From assembly GCA_021204735.1 (NCBI GenBank), contig JAJPYV010000024.1, positions 1-9,585 on the forward strand: a stretch of 9,585 nt of DNA. Direction: 5' to 3'. Of the stretch, positions 1 to 6,945 are shown one piece after another. The DNA is from Prevotella sp. Lineage in GTDB: Bacteria; Bacteroidota; Bacteroidia; Bacteroidales; Bacteroidaceae. The notes below the pieces were generated by a model. It was not told the DNA's origin, did no database searches, and was given only the letters and a program-made list of their open reading frames with translations. Position 1 is the stretch's first letter, and every line of letters begins with the position of its first letter. Made by a program: the position numbers and the translations under genes.

Positions 1-43
1 TAGTAATGAGTTATCAAAAACAAGATAATCTATTTTAATTTCA

Positions 44-74
44 TTGTTCTTTTCAAGAATAATGTATAATTTTG
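44..74 (+). promoter_or_regulatory. Bacteroidota-type promoter of the pantothenate kinase gene
   Basis: A perfect TAnnTTTG -7 element (TAATTTTG) lies at 67-74, and a TTG that fits the -33 element lies at 44-46, 20 bp upstream. This is the spacing expected of the main Bacteroidota sigma factor. Transcription should start about 4-6 nt after the final G, near position 79, while the ATG is at 86. The mRNA leader would therefore be only about 6-8 nt. The motif is seen directly; the start point is inferred. Confidence 0.7.
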
Positions 75-85
75 CATAACTATCA

Positions 86-931
86 ATGAAAACAGTTATC
101 GGCATTGATGTCGGCATTAGCACGACAAAAATAGTGGGAATCCGTGACGGGAAAGTGATTTCTCCCATCCGTATAAAGGCTACCGACCCCGTGACCTCTC
201 TCTATGGGGCTTTCGGTAAGTATCTGCATGTCAACAACTTGACTCTTGATAACGTGGAGCATGTTATGCTTACTGGCGTGGGCAGCGCATACATCAACGA
301 ACCTGTTTACAGTCTTCCTACTGACAAGACAGAGGAGTTTATCGCCAACGGTCTGGGAGCTTGCCATGAGTCAGGGAAAAAACGTATCATAGTGGTGAGC
401 ATGGGAACAGGTACGTCTTTGGTTAGATGTGATGGCGATAATATTGAGCATATCGGCGGTACGGGCATCGGTGGCGGCACGCTAATTGGACTCTCCCGTC
501 TGCTTCTCAACACTGATGATATCATAATGGTGTCTGAAATGGCGAAAAATGGGGATATCTCCAAAATCAACCTGCTCATCAGCGACATCAGTGCCCAGCC
601 TCTCACTAACCTTCCTATGGATGCCGTGGCTTCGCTCTTCGGTAACGCTCAAGGCAACGTCTCTCACGAGGACATCGCCTTCGGCCTCATCTGGATGGTG
701 CTCCAGTCTATCGGCCAGTCGGCTTTCCTCGCTTCCATCGGCAGCGGCATCCGTGAATATGTCATGATTGGCAACCTGACCCTTCTGCCTCAATGCAATA
801 TCGTTTTCCCGAAGATAGAGAATTTGTATGACGTGAAACTGATAATTCCTGAAAATTCGGAGTACTGCACCGCTATCGGGGCTGCGCTCTGCTATTTCGA
901 TGAAAAATATAAGAATACGCCTTTACATTGA
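86..931 (+). CDS. coaW: Type II pantothenate kinase (CoaW-like, fumble family)
   Basis: Predicted cytosolic kinase that phosphorylates pantothenate, the first committed step of coenzyme A synthesis. The 281 residues fit the acetate-kinase/actin/Hsp70-like fold of the family. The N-terminal phosphate-binding loop GIDVGISTTK (residues 6-15) carries the expected Asp8. A conserved acidic TEEF segment follows at 82-85, then MGTGTSL near 106-112 and a glycine-rich nucleotide loop, GGTGIGGGTLIG, at 124-135. The size matches the bacterial family (about 260-290 residues). ATG 86 is the only start that keeps the first phosphate loop. The permease gene begins 36 bp downstream on the same strand, so the two are probably co-transcribed. 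Type II enzymes are generally insensitive to CoA feedback, but that cannot be read from this sequence. A distant sugar-kinase-like homologue is possible but less likely. Confidence 0.86.
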   Translation: MKTVIGIDVGISTTKIVGIRDGKVISPIRIKATDPVTSLYGAFGKYLHVNNLTLDNVEHVMLTGVGSAYINEPVYSLPTDKTEEFIANGLGACHESGKKRIIVVSMGTGTSLVRCDGDNIEHIGGTGIGGGTLIGLSRLLLNTDDIIMVSEMAKNGDISKINLLISDISAQPLTNLPMDAVASLFGNAQGNVSHEDIAFGLIWMVLQSIGQSAFLASIGSGIREYVMIGNLTLLPQCNIVFPKIENLYDVKLIIPENSEYCTAIGAALCYFDEKYKNTPLH

Positions 932-967
932 TTTTCAACACTTAACTGTTCATTATTATTTTCAGGC

Positions 968-2824
968 ATGATAGAGACATTAATTATACTTGGAGTTTCA
1001 GTAATTTTCTTCGCTACTGGCAAGATACGCTCTGATTTAGTGGCTCTCTGTGCGCTTCTCTTGCTTTTGGTTTTGGGCATACTGACACCCGATGAGGCTC
1101 TTTCGGGCTTTTCCAACTCTGTCGTTATTATGATGGTCGGACTGTTCGTCGTGGGCGGTGCGATTTCCCAGACTGGTCTTGCCAAAATGATTAGTGGAAA
1201 AATAATGAATTTGGCTGGCACTAACGAAACGCGCCTTTTTCTTATGGTGATGGTTGTTACTTCGGTAGTCGGGGCTTTCATCAGCAACACGGGTACTGTG
1301 GCTCTCATGCTCCCTATCATCGTGAGTCTTGCTGCCAAAGCCAAGTCGAATGTCCGGCGTTTCCTCATCCCTCTTGCTTACGCCAGCAGCATGGGCGGCA
1401 TGCTCACCCTTATCGGTACGTCTCCCAACCTCGTTATCCAGGAGGCTCTCACGGATAATGGTTTCAAACCTTTGGGATTTTTCTCGTTCACGCCCGTCGG
1501 TATCGTCTGCATTTTGGTGGGTATCATCGTGCTTCTTCCTCTCACTGCCTGGTTCTTGAAAAGAAAGGATGATACGGGAGATGACAGCAAGCACAATGGC
1601 AAGTCGCTCGACCAACTGGTAAGCGAATATCACCTTGAGGATAACCTGCAAAGGTATGTCGTGGGGCACAAGTCGGATATTAAAGGCAAGACTGTCGCCG
1701 AACTTGACATTCATAACCGTTATGGTCTTACTGTTCTTGAAATTAGAAGTGAGACGAGACGACAGAAGGGTATCATCAAGAATGTGAGTCAAAAACTTGC
1801 CGGTCCCAAAACTATTCTCAAGGAAAAGGATATTATATATGTCTCTGGTGAAAAGGAACAAGCAGAGCAGTTTGCTGCGGATTATGCGCTCAAACCTTAC
1901 GTGTCTTCTCACAGGAAAAACGATGATGGCAATTCGCTCGACTTCTACGACATCGGCATTGCGGAAATCGTTCTCCTCCCTAACTCACAACTTGTCAACC
2001 GGCTGTTAAAAGAGTCTGGCTTCCGCTCTAAATATGGTATTAATGTGGTCGGTGTACGCCGCAAAGGTGAGTATATCATGGATGATCTCACTGAACTGCG
2101 CTTCCGCTCTGGCGACGTTCTCCTCGTCCAGGGTACATGGGCTAATATCCTGCGTCTTAACAATGAGGAGAACGATTGGGTAGTGCTCGGTCAGCCGCTT
2201 GAGGAGGCTGCGAAAGTAACGCTCGACTACAAGGCTCCTGTGGCTGCGCTTATCATGGTCTTGATGGTGGTGTTGATAGTGTTCGACTTCATCCCTATCG
2301 AACCGGTTACTGCGGTGATGATTGCTGGTGTCCTCATGGTACTCTGCGGCTGCTTCAGAAATGTGGAGGCTGCTTACAAGACAATAAACTGGGAGAGCGT
2401 TGTTCTCGTGGCTGCCATGATGCCTATGTCTGTGGCTCTTGAGAAAACGGGTGTCTCCGCCCTTATCTCCCACTCTCTCGTGAATGGTATTGGTGCATTA
2501 GGACCATACGTCCTGCTCGCAGGTATCTATTACACCACTTCTCTCTGTACGATGTTCATAAGCAACACGGCAACGGCTGTCCTCATGGCTCCTATCGCCT
2601 TGTCTTCCGCCACGGAATTGGGCCTCAGTCCTTATTCCTTCTTGTTCGCCGTAACTCTCGGTGCGAGTATGTGTTTCGCCTCTCCATTCTCCACGCCTCC
2701 TAACGCTATCGTCATGCAGGCAGGGCGCTACACATTCATGGACTACATCAAAGTAGGTCTCCCTCTCCAGATCATCATGGGTATCGTCATGGTTTTCGTC
2801 CTCCCTCTCATCTTCCCATTCTGA
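968..2824 (+). CDS. SLC13/DASS-family permease with two RCK_C (TrkA-C) domains
   Basis: Predicted inner-membrane, probably Na+-coupled, anion transporter of the divalent anion:sodium symporter type. The 618 residues form two membrane halves around a soluble insert. Hydrophobic segments cover about residues 3-200 and 422-617. Each half carries the family SNT signature (SNTGT at 106-110, SNTAT at 532-536) and a later TSPN or TPPN motif (151-154 and 576-579), showing the internal pseudo-symmetry. The cytosolic insert, about 225-405, reads as two RCK_C domains: one around KTVAELDIHNRYG with DIIYVSG, the other around QLVNRLLKESGFRSKYG with SGDVLLVQG. RCK_C domains bind small ligands in K+ channels and transporters, so the insert is probably regulatory. 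The substrate (sulfate, dicarboxylate or other) cannot be read from the sequence. It lies 36 bp after the CoaW-like gene, with no promoter seen between them, suggesting an operon. Confidence 0.9.
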   Translation: MIETLIILGVSVIFFATGKIRSDLVALCALLLLLVLGILTPDEALSGFSNSVVIMMVGLFVVGGAISQTGLAKMISGKIMNLAGTNETRLFLMVMVVTSVVGAFISNTGTVALMLPIIVSLAAKAKSNVRRFLIPLAYASSMGGMLTLIGTSPNLVIQEALTDNGFKPLGFFSFTPVGIVCILVGIIVLLPLTAWFLKRKDDTGDDSKHNGKSLDQLVSEYHLEDNLQRYVVGHKSDIKGKTVAELDIHNRYGLTVLEIRSETRRQKGIIKNVSQKLAGPKTILKEKDIIYVSGEKEQAEQFAADYALKPYVSSHRKNDDGNSLDFYDIGIAEIVLLPNSQLVNRLLKESGFRSKYGINVVGVRRKGEYIMDDLTELRFRSGDVLLVQGTWANILRLNNEENDWVVLGQPLEEAAKVTLDYKAPVAALIMVLMVVLIVFDFIPIEPVTAVMIAGVLMVLCGCFRNVEAAYKTINWESVVLVAAMMPMSVALEKTGVSALISHSLVNGIGALGPYVLLAGIYYTTSLCTMFISNTATAVLMAPIALSSATELGLSPYSFLFAVTLGASMCFASPFSTPPNAIVMQAGRYTFMDYIKVGLPLQIIMGIVMVFVLPLIFPF

Positions 2825-2834
2825 TGAAAATATT

Positions 2835-2959
2835 AACTTCACACCCTCTCACGCAACTATATGAATTTAACTTATTATATTCACTTGCAAGTGACAAAAA
2901 ATATACAACTTTCCACTCTCTCATGCAATTGTAGGGATTTAATTTATTATATCCGCTCG
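2835..2959. repeat. Imperfect tandem duplication, 72-bp period, after the permease gene
   Basis: Positions 2835-2887 align without gaps to 2907-2959 at an offset of 72 bp. By eye 41 of 53 columns are identical. Ten of the twelve mismatches are transitions and only two are transversions. Shared blocks are CTCTCA, GCAA and TTATTATAT. The similarity fades upstream into the permease stop region. No function is assigned; it may be a lineage-specific intergenic repeat. Confidence 0.7.
2881..2894. repeat. 14-bp perfect palindrome
   Basis: TCACTTGCAAGTGA equals its own reverse complement and lies where the first 72-bp repeat unit gives way to the second. It has no unpaired loop and is not followed by a T run on the plus strand, so it is a poor intrinsic terminator. 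It could be a binding site for a dimeric protein. The symmetry is certain; the role is unknown. Confidence 0.5.
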
Positions 2960-3004
2960 TTTCATAGGAAAGAATGCCCACAAGCAATATCGCAAGCAAT
3001 CGTG

Positions 3005-3036
3005 AATTTTTAATTTTTAATTTTTAATTTTTAATT
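3005..3036. repeat. 7-bp tandem array AATTTTT x4 abutting the nadB start
   Basis: Four exact copies of AATTTTT (3005-3032) plus a partial AATT run directly into the ATG at 3037. No TAnnTTTG promoter is visible between the array and the gene, so the array probably forms the 5' leader or start-proximal spacer. AT-rich, unstructured leaders favour translation in this phylum, which lacks Shine-Dalgarno sites. Exact short tandem copies can also change number by slippage. Just upstream, CAAGCAAT occurs twice, at 2981-2988 and 2993-3000. Confidence 0.75.
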
Positions 3037-4623
3037 ATGATTTATCGGTATGATTTTTTGGTAATCGGTTCAGGTGTAGCCGGAATGAGTTATGCTCTTA
3101 AAATAGCAAGAGCGCACAAAGGAAAGATTTGTATAATCTGCAAGACTACATTAGACGAGGCGAACACCCGCTTCGCTCAGGGCGGTGTGGCTTCGGTAAC
3201 CAACCTGTCTGTTGACAATTTCGAGAAACATATCGATGACACCATGATTGCCGGCGACTTCATAAGCGACCGTAAGGCTGTCGAACAGGTGGTGTACAAC
3301 GCTCCTGCTCAAATCGAGGAGTTCTGCAAATGGGGCGTTCATTTCGACAAGAACAAGGATGGCAAGTTTGACCTCCACCGTGAGGGCGGGCACTCTGAGT
3401 TCCGTATCCTTCACCATGCTGATGACACTGGTGCGGAAATCCAGCGTGGCATGATGGAGGCTCTTAGAAACACTCATACCATCGAGATAAAGGAAAATCA
3501 TTTCGCAGTTGAGATTATCACGCAGCACCACCTCGGCGTGGAGGTTACACGACGCACGCCTGACATTGAATGTTACGGAGCATACGTGCTGAATCCTGAT
3601 ACTGGCAAGGTTGATACTTATTTAAGTAAGGTTACGCTGATGTGTACTGGCGGTTGCGGTGCCGTTTATCATACCACCACCAACCCGGTAATCTCCACTG
3701 GCGATGGCGTGGCTATGGTTTACCGTGCTAAGGGTACCGTGCAGGACATGGAATTTGTGCAGTTCCACCCTACTGCTCTCTACAACCCCGACGAGATGCG
3801 CCCTGCTTACCTCATCACGGAGGCTATGCGTGGCTACGGCGGCATTTTGCGACTTCCTAACGGTGATTCTTTCATGGAGAAATACGATGAGCGCAAGTCT
3901 CTCGCTCCCCGTGACATCGTGGCTCGTGCTATTGACAAGGAGATGAAGACTCACGGTCTCGACCATGTCTGCCTCGACGTTACTCACAAGAATGCGGAGG
4001 AGACGAAAAAGCATTTCCCGAACATCTACCAGAAATGTCTCTCTCTCGGCATCGACATCACAAAGGAATACATCCCTGTCCGTCCTGCGGCTCATTATAT
4101 GTGCGGTGGTATCAAGGTTGACCTCAACGCTGAGTCGAGCATCAGTCGCCTCTATGCCATTGGCGAGTGCTCCTGCACAGGTCTCCACGGCGGCAACCGT
4201 CTGGCAAGCAACTCGCTTATCGAGGCTATCGTTTACGCTGACGCTGCTGCAAAGCATTGCTTGCAGCACATTGATGAATATACTATCAACGACAATATAC
4301 CTGAATGGAACGATGAGGGTACAATGACCAACGAGGAAAAGGTGCTCATCACTCAGAGCGTAAAGGAAGTAGGACAGTGCATGAGCAACTATGTCGGTAT
4401 CGTGCGCAGCGACTTGCGTCTGAAACGTGCCTGGGACCGTCTCGACCTGTTATACGAGGAGACTGAAGTCCTCTTTAAGCGTGTCAAGGCAAGCAAAGAA
4501 ATTTGTGAGTTGCGCAACATGATCAATGTGGGTTATCTCATCACCCGACAGGCCATCGAGCGCAAGGAGTGCCGCGGCCTACACTACACCATCGACTATC
4601 CTCTCCATGCCTACGACAAGTGA
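3037..4623 (+). CDS. nadB: L-aspartate oxidase (NadB)
   Basis: FAD enzyme of de novo NAD synthesis. It oxidises L-aspartate to iminoaspartate, which NadA condenses with dihydroxyacetone phosphate to make quinolinate. It is cytosolic and in anaerobes can use fumarate instead of oxygen. The 528 residues match the family. The N-terminal FAD loop is GSGVAGMSYA (11-20, glycines 11, 13 and 16). TRFAQGGVASV follows at 44-54 and the substrate-region motif HSEFRILHHADDTG at 119-132, with Glu121. FVQFHPTAL (240-248), PRDIVARAID (291-300), PAAHYMCGG (350-358) and the NadB signature TGLHGGNRLASNSLIE (381-396) come next. These set it apart from fumarate reductase and succinate dehydrogenase flavoproteins. 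A helical C-terminal domain fills about 430-528. ATG 3037 places the FAD loop normally. nadA and nadC are not in the window. The 3' end overlaps rloB on the other strand by 13 bp. Confidence 0.96.
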   Translation: MIYRYDFLVIGSGVAGMSYALKIARAHKGKICIICKTTLDEANTRFAQGGVASVTNLSVDNFEKHIDDTMIAGDFISDRKAVEQVVYNAPAQIEEFCKWGVHFDKNKDGKFDLHREGGHSEFRILHHADDTGAEIQRGMMEALRNTHTIEIKENHFAVEIITQHHLGVEVTRRTPDIECYGAYVLNPDTGKVDTYLSKVTLMCTGGCGAVYHTTTNPVISTGDGVAMVYRAKGTVQDMEFVQFHPTALYNPDEMRPAYLITEAMRGYGGILRLPNGDSFMEKYDERKSLAPRDIVARAIDKEMKTHGLDHVCLDVTHKNAEETKKHFPNIYQKCLSLGIDITKEYIPVRPAAHYMCGGIKVDLNAESSISRLYAIGECSCTGLHGGNRLASNSLIEAIVYADAAAKHCLQHIDEYTINDNIPEWNDEGTMTNEEKVLITQSVKEVGQCMSNYVGIVRSDLRLKRAWDRLDLLYEETEVLFKRVKASKEICELRNMINVGYLITRQAIERKECRGLHYTIDYPLHAYDK

Positions 4624-5339
4624 GTAGTTAAATCCTTCATTATTTTTTCGTTAAACCCACTATCCTCACCTCGAAGCAATCTGACCAACTTGTACACTGT
4701 AGTACATGGATTATGTGTCGCATAACGGGTGTCATTGAAACTCTGCTCTTGCCTCTGCGCATAACTTATGGCAAGTGTCTCATCACCGTATTTTGTCATT
4801 ATCTCATGTGAATTTAAGGCATTCTTTTGATAACTGTATTTTGTCTTTTCTGTGTATTTCGGTGACTCATTCACGTATTTACTAATGGCTCTTTTGTACT
4901 CCTCGCGACCCATTGCCGTAACACGATTTACGAAATGAAACACATACCATAGTTCAAAAGCCTCATTACTCCATGCACATCCTATTCCATGTCGTTCAGC
5001 CTTTATTATCGCTGCATTGAAAGCAGACGCAGGGAAATCGTCTTTATCAAACACCGCCCAAACCGTATCATAAGGATTACCTGCTACAATAGCTTTATCA
5101 CGTAATTCTATTGCCTTTTCTACAACCTGTACAGTGTTTATCTTTCCTCCCTCAAAATCAATTTTATATACAACACTTCCATATTGCATTTGGTCAAACG
5201 TCCTAAAATAATTCGGCTCAGTCTTTTCGCCTTCACATACTATCAATATACGACAACGAATTTTTACGTCAGAGTGGATAACTTCTTTGAACTTAAATCG
5301 CTCAAGATTTATTGCAGAGAGCTTCTTTTTCTTTCCCAT
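4611..5339 (-). CDS. rloB: RloB-family protein, TOPRIM-like (AbiL second component)
   Basis: Predicted effector of a two-gene phage-defence unit. The 242 residues start with a basic stretch (MGKKKK). A TOPRIM-like pattern follows: beta strand ILIVCEGEKTEPNYF (31-45, acidic Glu36) and VWAVFDKDDFP (93-103, acidic Asp98 and Asp100). The RloB hallmark SNEAFELWYVFHF is at 124-136. All three acidic residues expected to bind metal are present, so a nuclease activity is plausible. RloB is the second component of lactococcal AbiL. The related TOPRIM partner of the PARIS system cuts tRNA, but that activity is only an analogy here. Its ATG is 11 bp downstream of the ATPase stop, indicating one mRNA. Its stop (TAG, complement of 4611-4613) lies inside nadB, so its last codons are antisense to the nadB end. 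Confidence 0.85.
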   Translation of the reverse strand: MGKKKKLSAINLERFKFKEVIHSDVKIRCRILIVCEGEKTEPNYFRTFDQMQYGSVVYKIDFEGGKINTVQVVEKAIELRDKAIVAGNPYDTVWAVFDKDDFPASAFNAAIIKAERHGIGCAWSNEAFELWYVFHFVNRVTAMGREEYKRAISKYVNESPKYTEKTKYSYQKNALNSHEIMTKYGDETLAISYAQRQEQSFNDTRYATHNPCTTVYKLVRLLRGEDSGFNEKIMKDLTTHLS

Positions 5340-5350
5340 AGCAGCATAGA

Positions 5351-6577
5351 TTATTCAATCGTTTTCAAATACGGAATGGCTCCATAACGCCCTTTTATAT
5401 AGTTGCGCTCCAAATTGCCGTCTCCCCTCGGCTTGGAACCGTCAGGCAAAACTATGTGCATCAAGCTGTATAGGTCTGTCGCCTCAGTCTTGTCCTTTTC
5501 TGTGAACCAAATCTGGTCACGTCGCAATAGATGTGAGGAAAGCAGATTTGTATCATGTGTTGTAAACAATAGTTGAGCAAGCCTCGGATTTGTCCTTCGG
5601 CTATTAAACAATTTGATGATATACTGTGAAATAAGAGGGTGCATTCTCGCATCCAATTCATCCATTACCAATAATCGCCCATGGCGCAGCACGTCAAACA
5701 ATGGTCCCGCCAACTCAAACAATTTTTGTGTCCCTTGCGATTCGAAATAGTCCATACGCCAATTCCTCTTCCCGACTGTCTCACCAGTATTATTGTAAAC
5801 ATTATGTGTCGTGAATACATCTATTGTTTTTTCGCCTTTTTCCGTTTCACGCTCTCTCGTTTTTATTTTCTCAAAACCTAATTGCAGGTCTTTGAAAAAT
5901 CTCAATGCATCTTCTGATTCCTTGTCTCCATTCAGAAATTGCCTTTCAGTCAGTCCTTCATAACCTTGACTGTCTAACCCTGAAATAACAATATATCCTG
6001 ATTTAAAGTAGTCCAACACTTTTTTACTGACTGCTCCCCCTAACTGTGCGACCAATGAAATGAACAGACGATTGTCGTTAGCCTTTTCCTCAAATCCTGC
6101 ACCCTCCGAAAAATTCTCCTCATCCACACCAATGCCTTCCTCATCACGTACAAAGTATGGCTGCTCTTCCTTATTCTTCTTTTTGAAAAACAGCCATTCC
6201 CTTTCTATTTTATTCAAAGTGTAATCGAAACCATACCTTACTTGTGTATCTTCAGTATCTAAATATACAATCTCAAAATGTGTGGGCTGGTTCTGTTCAT
6301 CAGCCAAAAGAAACGGGTCATATAATAATGGGTCATGGTCATTCAGCCTGACAGAACTTAACACCATGTTTTTCATAGTTGACAAAGCATCAACAAAATT
6401 GCTCTTACCGCTGGAGTTCGCCCCATATATGGCTGACACCGTAAGATATTTATAATGTCCCTCAACTACAACACTTTCCTTTGGCTCATCCTGAATACTG
6501 TTAGGTATCATCGTAAATGTCCTTTCCTGATGAAAAGAGCGGTAATTCCCTACCGTGAACTGCAATAATATTGCCAT
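5351..6577 (-). CDS. rloA: RloA/AbiLi-like AAA-type ATPase (COG1106-like)
   Basis: Predicted cytosolic ABC/SMC-like ATPase that pairs with RloB as sensor or controller in an AbiL-type abortive-infection system. The 408 residues open with LLQFTVGNYRSFHQERTFTM, the start typical of AAA_15/AAA_21 ATPases. The Walker A loop is GANSSGKS (52-59). The middle, about 90-270, holds charged segments likely to form the coiled arms. A signature-like SQGTQKLFELAGPLF precedes Walker B LLVMDEL (302-308, Asp306 and Glu307), followed by the D-loop DARMHP and a switch-histidine FTTHD (338-342). All nucleotide-binding motifs appear intact. A TAnnTTTG box lies 27 bp upstream of the start and rloB follows after 11 bp. 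PARIS and OLD-type ATPases are close alternatives, but the RloB partner favours AbiL/RloAB. Confidence 0.84.
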   Translation of the reverse strand: MAILLQFTVGNYRSFHQERTFTMIPNSIQDEPKESVVVEGHYKYLTVSAIYGANSSGKSNFVDALSTMKNMVLSSVRLNDHDPLLYDPFLLADEQNQPTHFEIVYLDTEDTQVRYGFDYTLNKIEREWLFFKKKNKEEQPYFVRDEEGIGVDEENFSEGAGFEEKANDNRLFISLVAQLGGAVSKKVLDYFKSGYIVISGLDSQGYEGLTERQFLNGDKESEDALRFFKDLQLGFEKIKTRERETEKGEKTIDVFTTHNVYNNTGETVGKRNWRMDYFESQGTQKLFELAGPLFDVLRHGRLLVMDELDARMHPLISQYIIKLFNSRRTNPRLAQLLFTTHDTNLLSSHLLRRDQIWFTEKDKTEATDLYSLMHIVLPDGSKPRGDGNLERNYIKGRYGAIPYLKTIE

Positions 6578-6603
6578 ATATTTACTGTTTAAATATTATG
6601 CAA

Positions 6604-6611
6604 CAAAAGTA
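6604..6611 (-). promoter_or_regulatory. -7 promoter element for the rloA-rloB operon
   Basis: On the minus strand this reads TACTTTTG, a perfect TAnnTTTG. Transcription would begin near 6599 and leave a leader of about 22 nt before the ATG at 6577. No good TTTG -33 element sits at the ideal 19-21 bp distance; the nearest TTG (complement of 6625-6627) is only about 13 bp away. A weak or activated promoter is possible. Confidence 0.55.
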
Positions 6612-6637
6612 CAAAAATAATTGACAAGCCACATGGT

Positions 6638-6660
6638 AAATTGAGAAATATTCTCAATTT
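6638..6660. promoter_or_regulatory. 10-bp perfect inverted repeat between hicB-like gene and rloA promoter
   Basis: AAATTGAGAA (6638-6647) and its exact reverse complement TTCTCAATTT (6651-6660) are separated by three bases. It begins 10 bp after the stop of the HicB-like gene and ends just upstream of where the rloA -33 element should lie. The stem has few G-C pairs and only a short T run, so it would be a weak terminator. An operator for the rloA-rloB promoter is equally plausible. Confidence 0.5.
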
Positions 6661-6670
6661 TAACAAATAT

Positions 6671-6943
6671 TCAAATTAAACCTTTCTTTTTACTTCCATT
6701 TAGAGAAAGTACTTCAAATTCATATTCAGGTGTTTCAATTCCCATTTTCTCATTGTCCTCCTTTGTCTCCTGATATGCCAATAGAAAATCGTCTATCGCC
6801 TTTTGCGCTGTTTCACCATATCCCGACAATCCGATGTCCTTATCAATATCAGCTGGATAACACCCGTATGTTCCATCCTTCGCTATCTCCACAATTACCG
6901 TCAGTTTTTCCTTTTTTGCTTTCATAATATATTCACACTTCAT
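6671..6943 (-). CDS. HicB-like small protein, no HicA partner
   Basis: Up to 90 residues resembling the HicB antitoxin fold (partly degraded RNase H-like). The strand KLTVIVEIAKDGTYGCYPAD (13-32) leads into GLSGYGETAQKAIDDFLLAY (38-57), which matches the usual HicB pattern of a Gly-rich turn, Thr and an amphipathic helix. It ends after about 30 more residues without the helix-turn-helix or ribbon-helix-helix DNA-binding domain many HicB antitoxins carry. No HicA-sized toxin gene lies beside it. Two ATGs are possible, at 6943 and at 6925; the second gives 84 residues starting MKAKKEK and fits the domain edge better. The first ATG is 2 bp after the LRR stop, so the two genes are probably co-translated. 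Role unknown: an orphan antitoxin, or a partner of the LRR protein. Confidence 0.7.
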   Translation of the reverse strand: MKCEYIMKAKKEKLTVIVEIAKDGTYGCYPADIDKDIGLSGYGETAQKAIDDFLLAYQETKEDNEKMGIETPEYEFEVLSLNGSKKKGLI

Positions 6944-6945
6944 TC

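Noticed and set aside
2881..2894. Intrinsic terminator for the permease gene
   Set aside because: The palindrome has no loop and is followed by A residues rather than a T run on the coding strand.
2808..2999. Minus-strand 63-residue open frame containing two 24-residue repeats
   Set aside because: It starts at TTG, overlaps the permease end, has no promoter, and the differences between the repeats are not concentrated at third codon positions; more likely a by-product of the 72-bp DNA repeat.
3005..3036. CRISPR-like or promoter reading of the array before nadB
   Set aside because: Units are only 7 bp with no spacers, and no TAnnTTTG element is present between the array and the ATG.
3037..4623. 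Fumarate reductase or succinate dehydrogenase flavoprotein
   Set aside because: The TGLHGGNRLASNSLIE signature, the length and the absence of adjacent iron-sulfur and membrane subunits point to NadB.
4611..6577. PARIS (AriA/AriB) or Gabija system
   Set aside because: The second gene has RloB hallmarks (CEGEKTEPNYF, SNEAFELWYVFHF) rather than DUF4435 or a UvrD-like helicase, so RloAB/AbiL fits better.
6671..6943. Complete HicAB toxin-antitoxin locus
   Set aside because: No HicA-like gene of about 60 residues lies on either side; the neighbours are the LRR gene and an intergenic palindrome.
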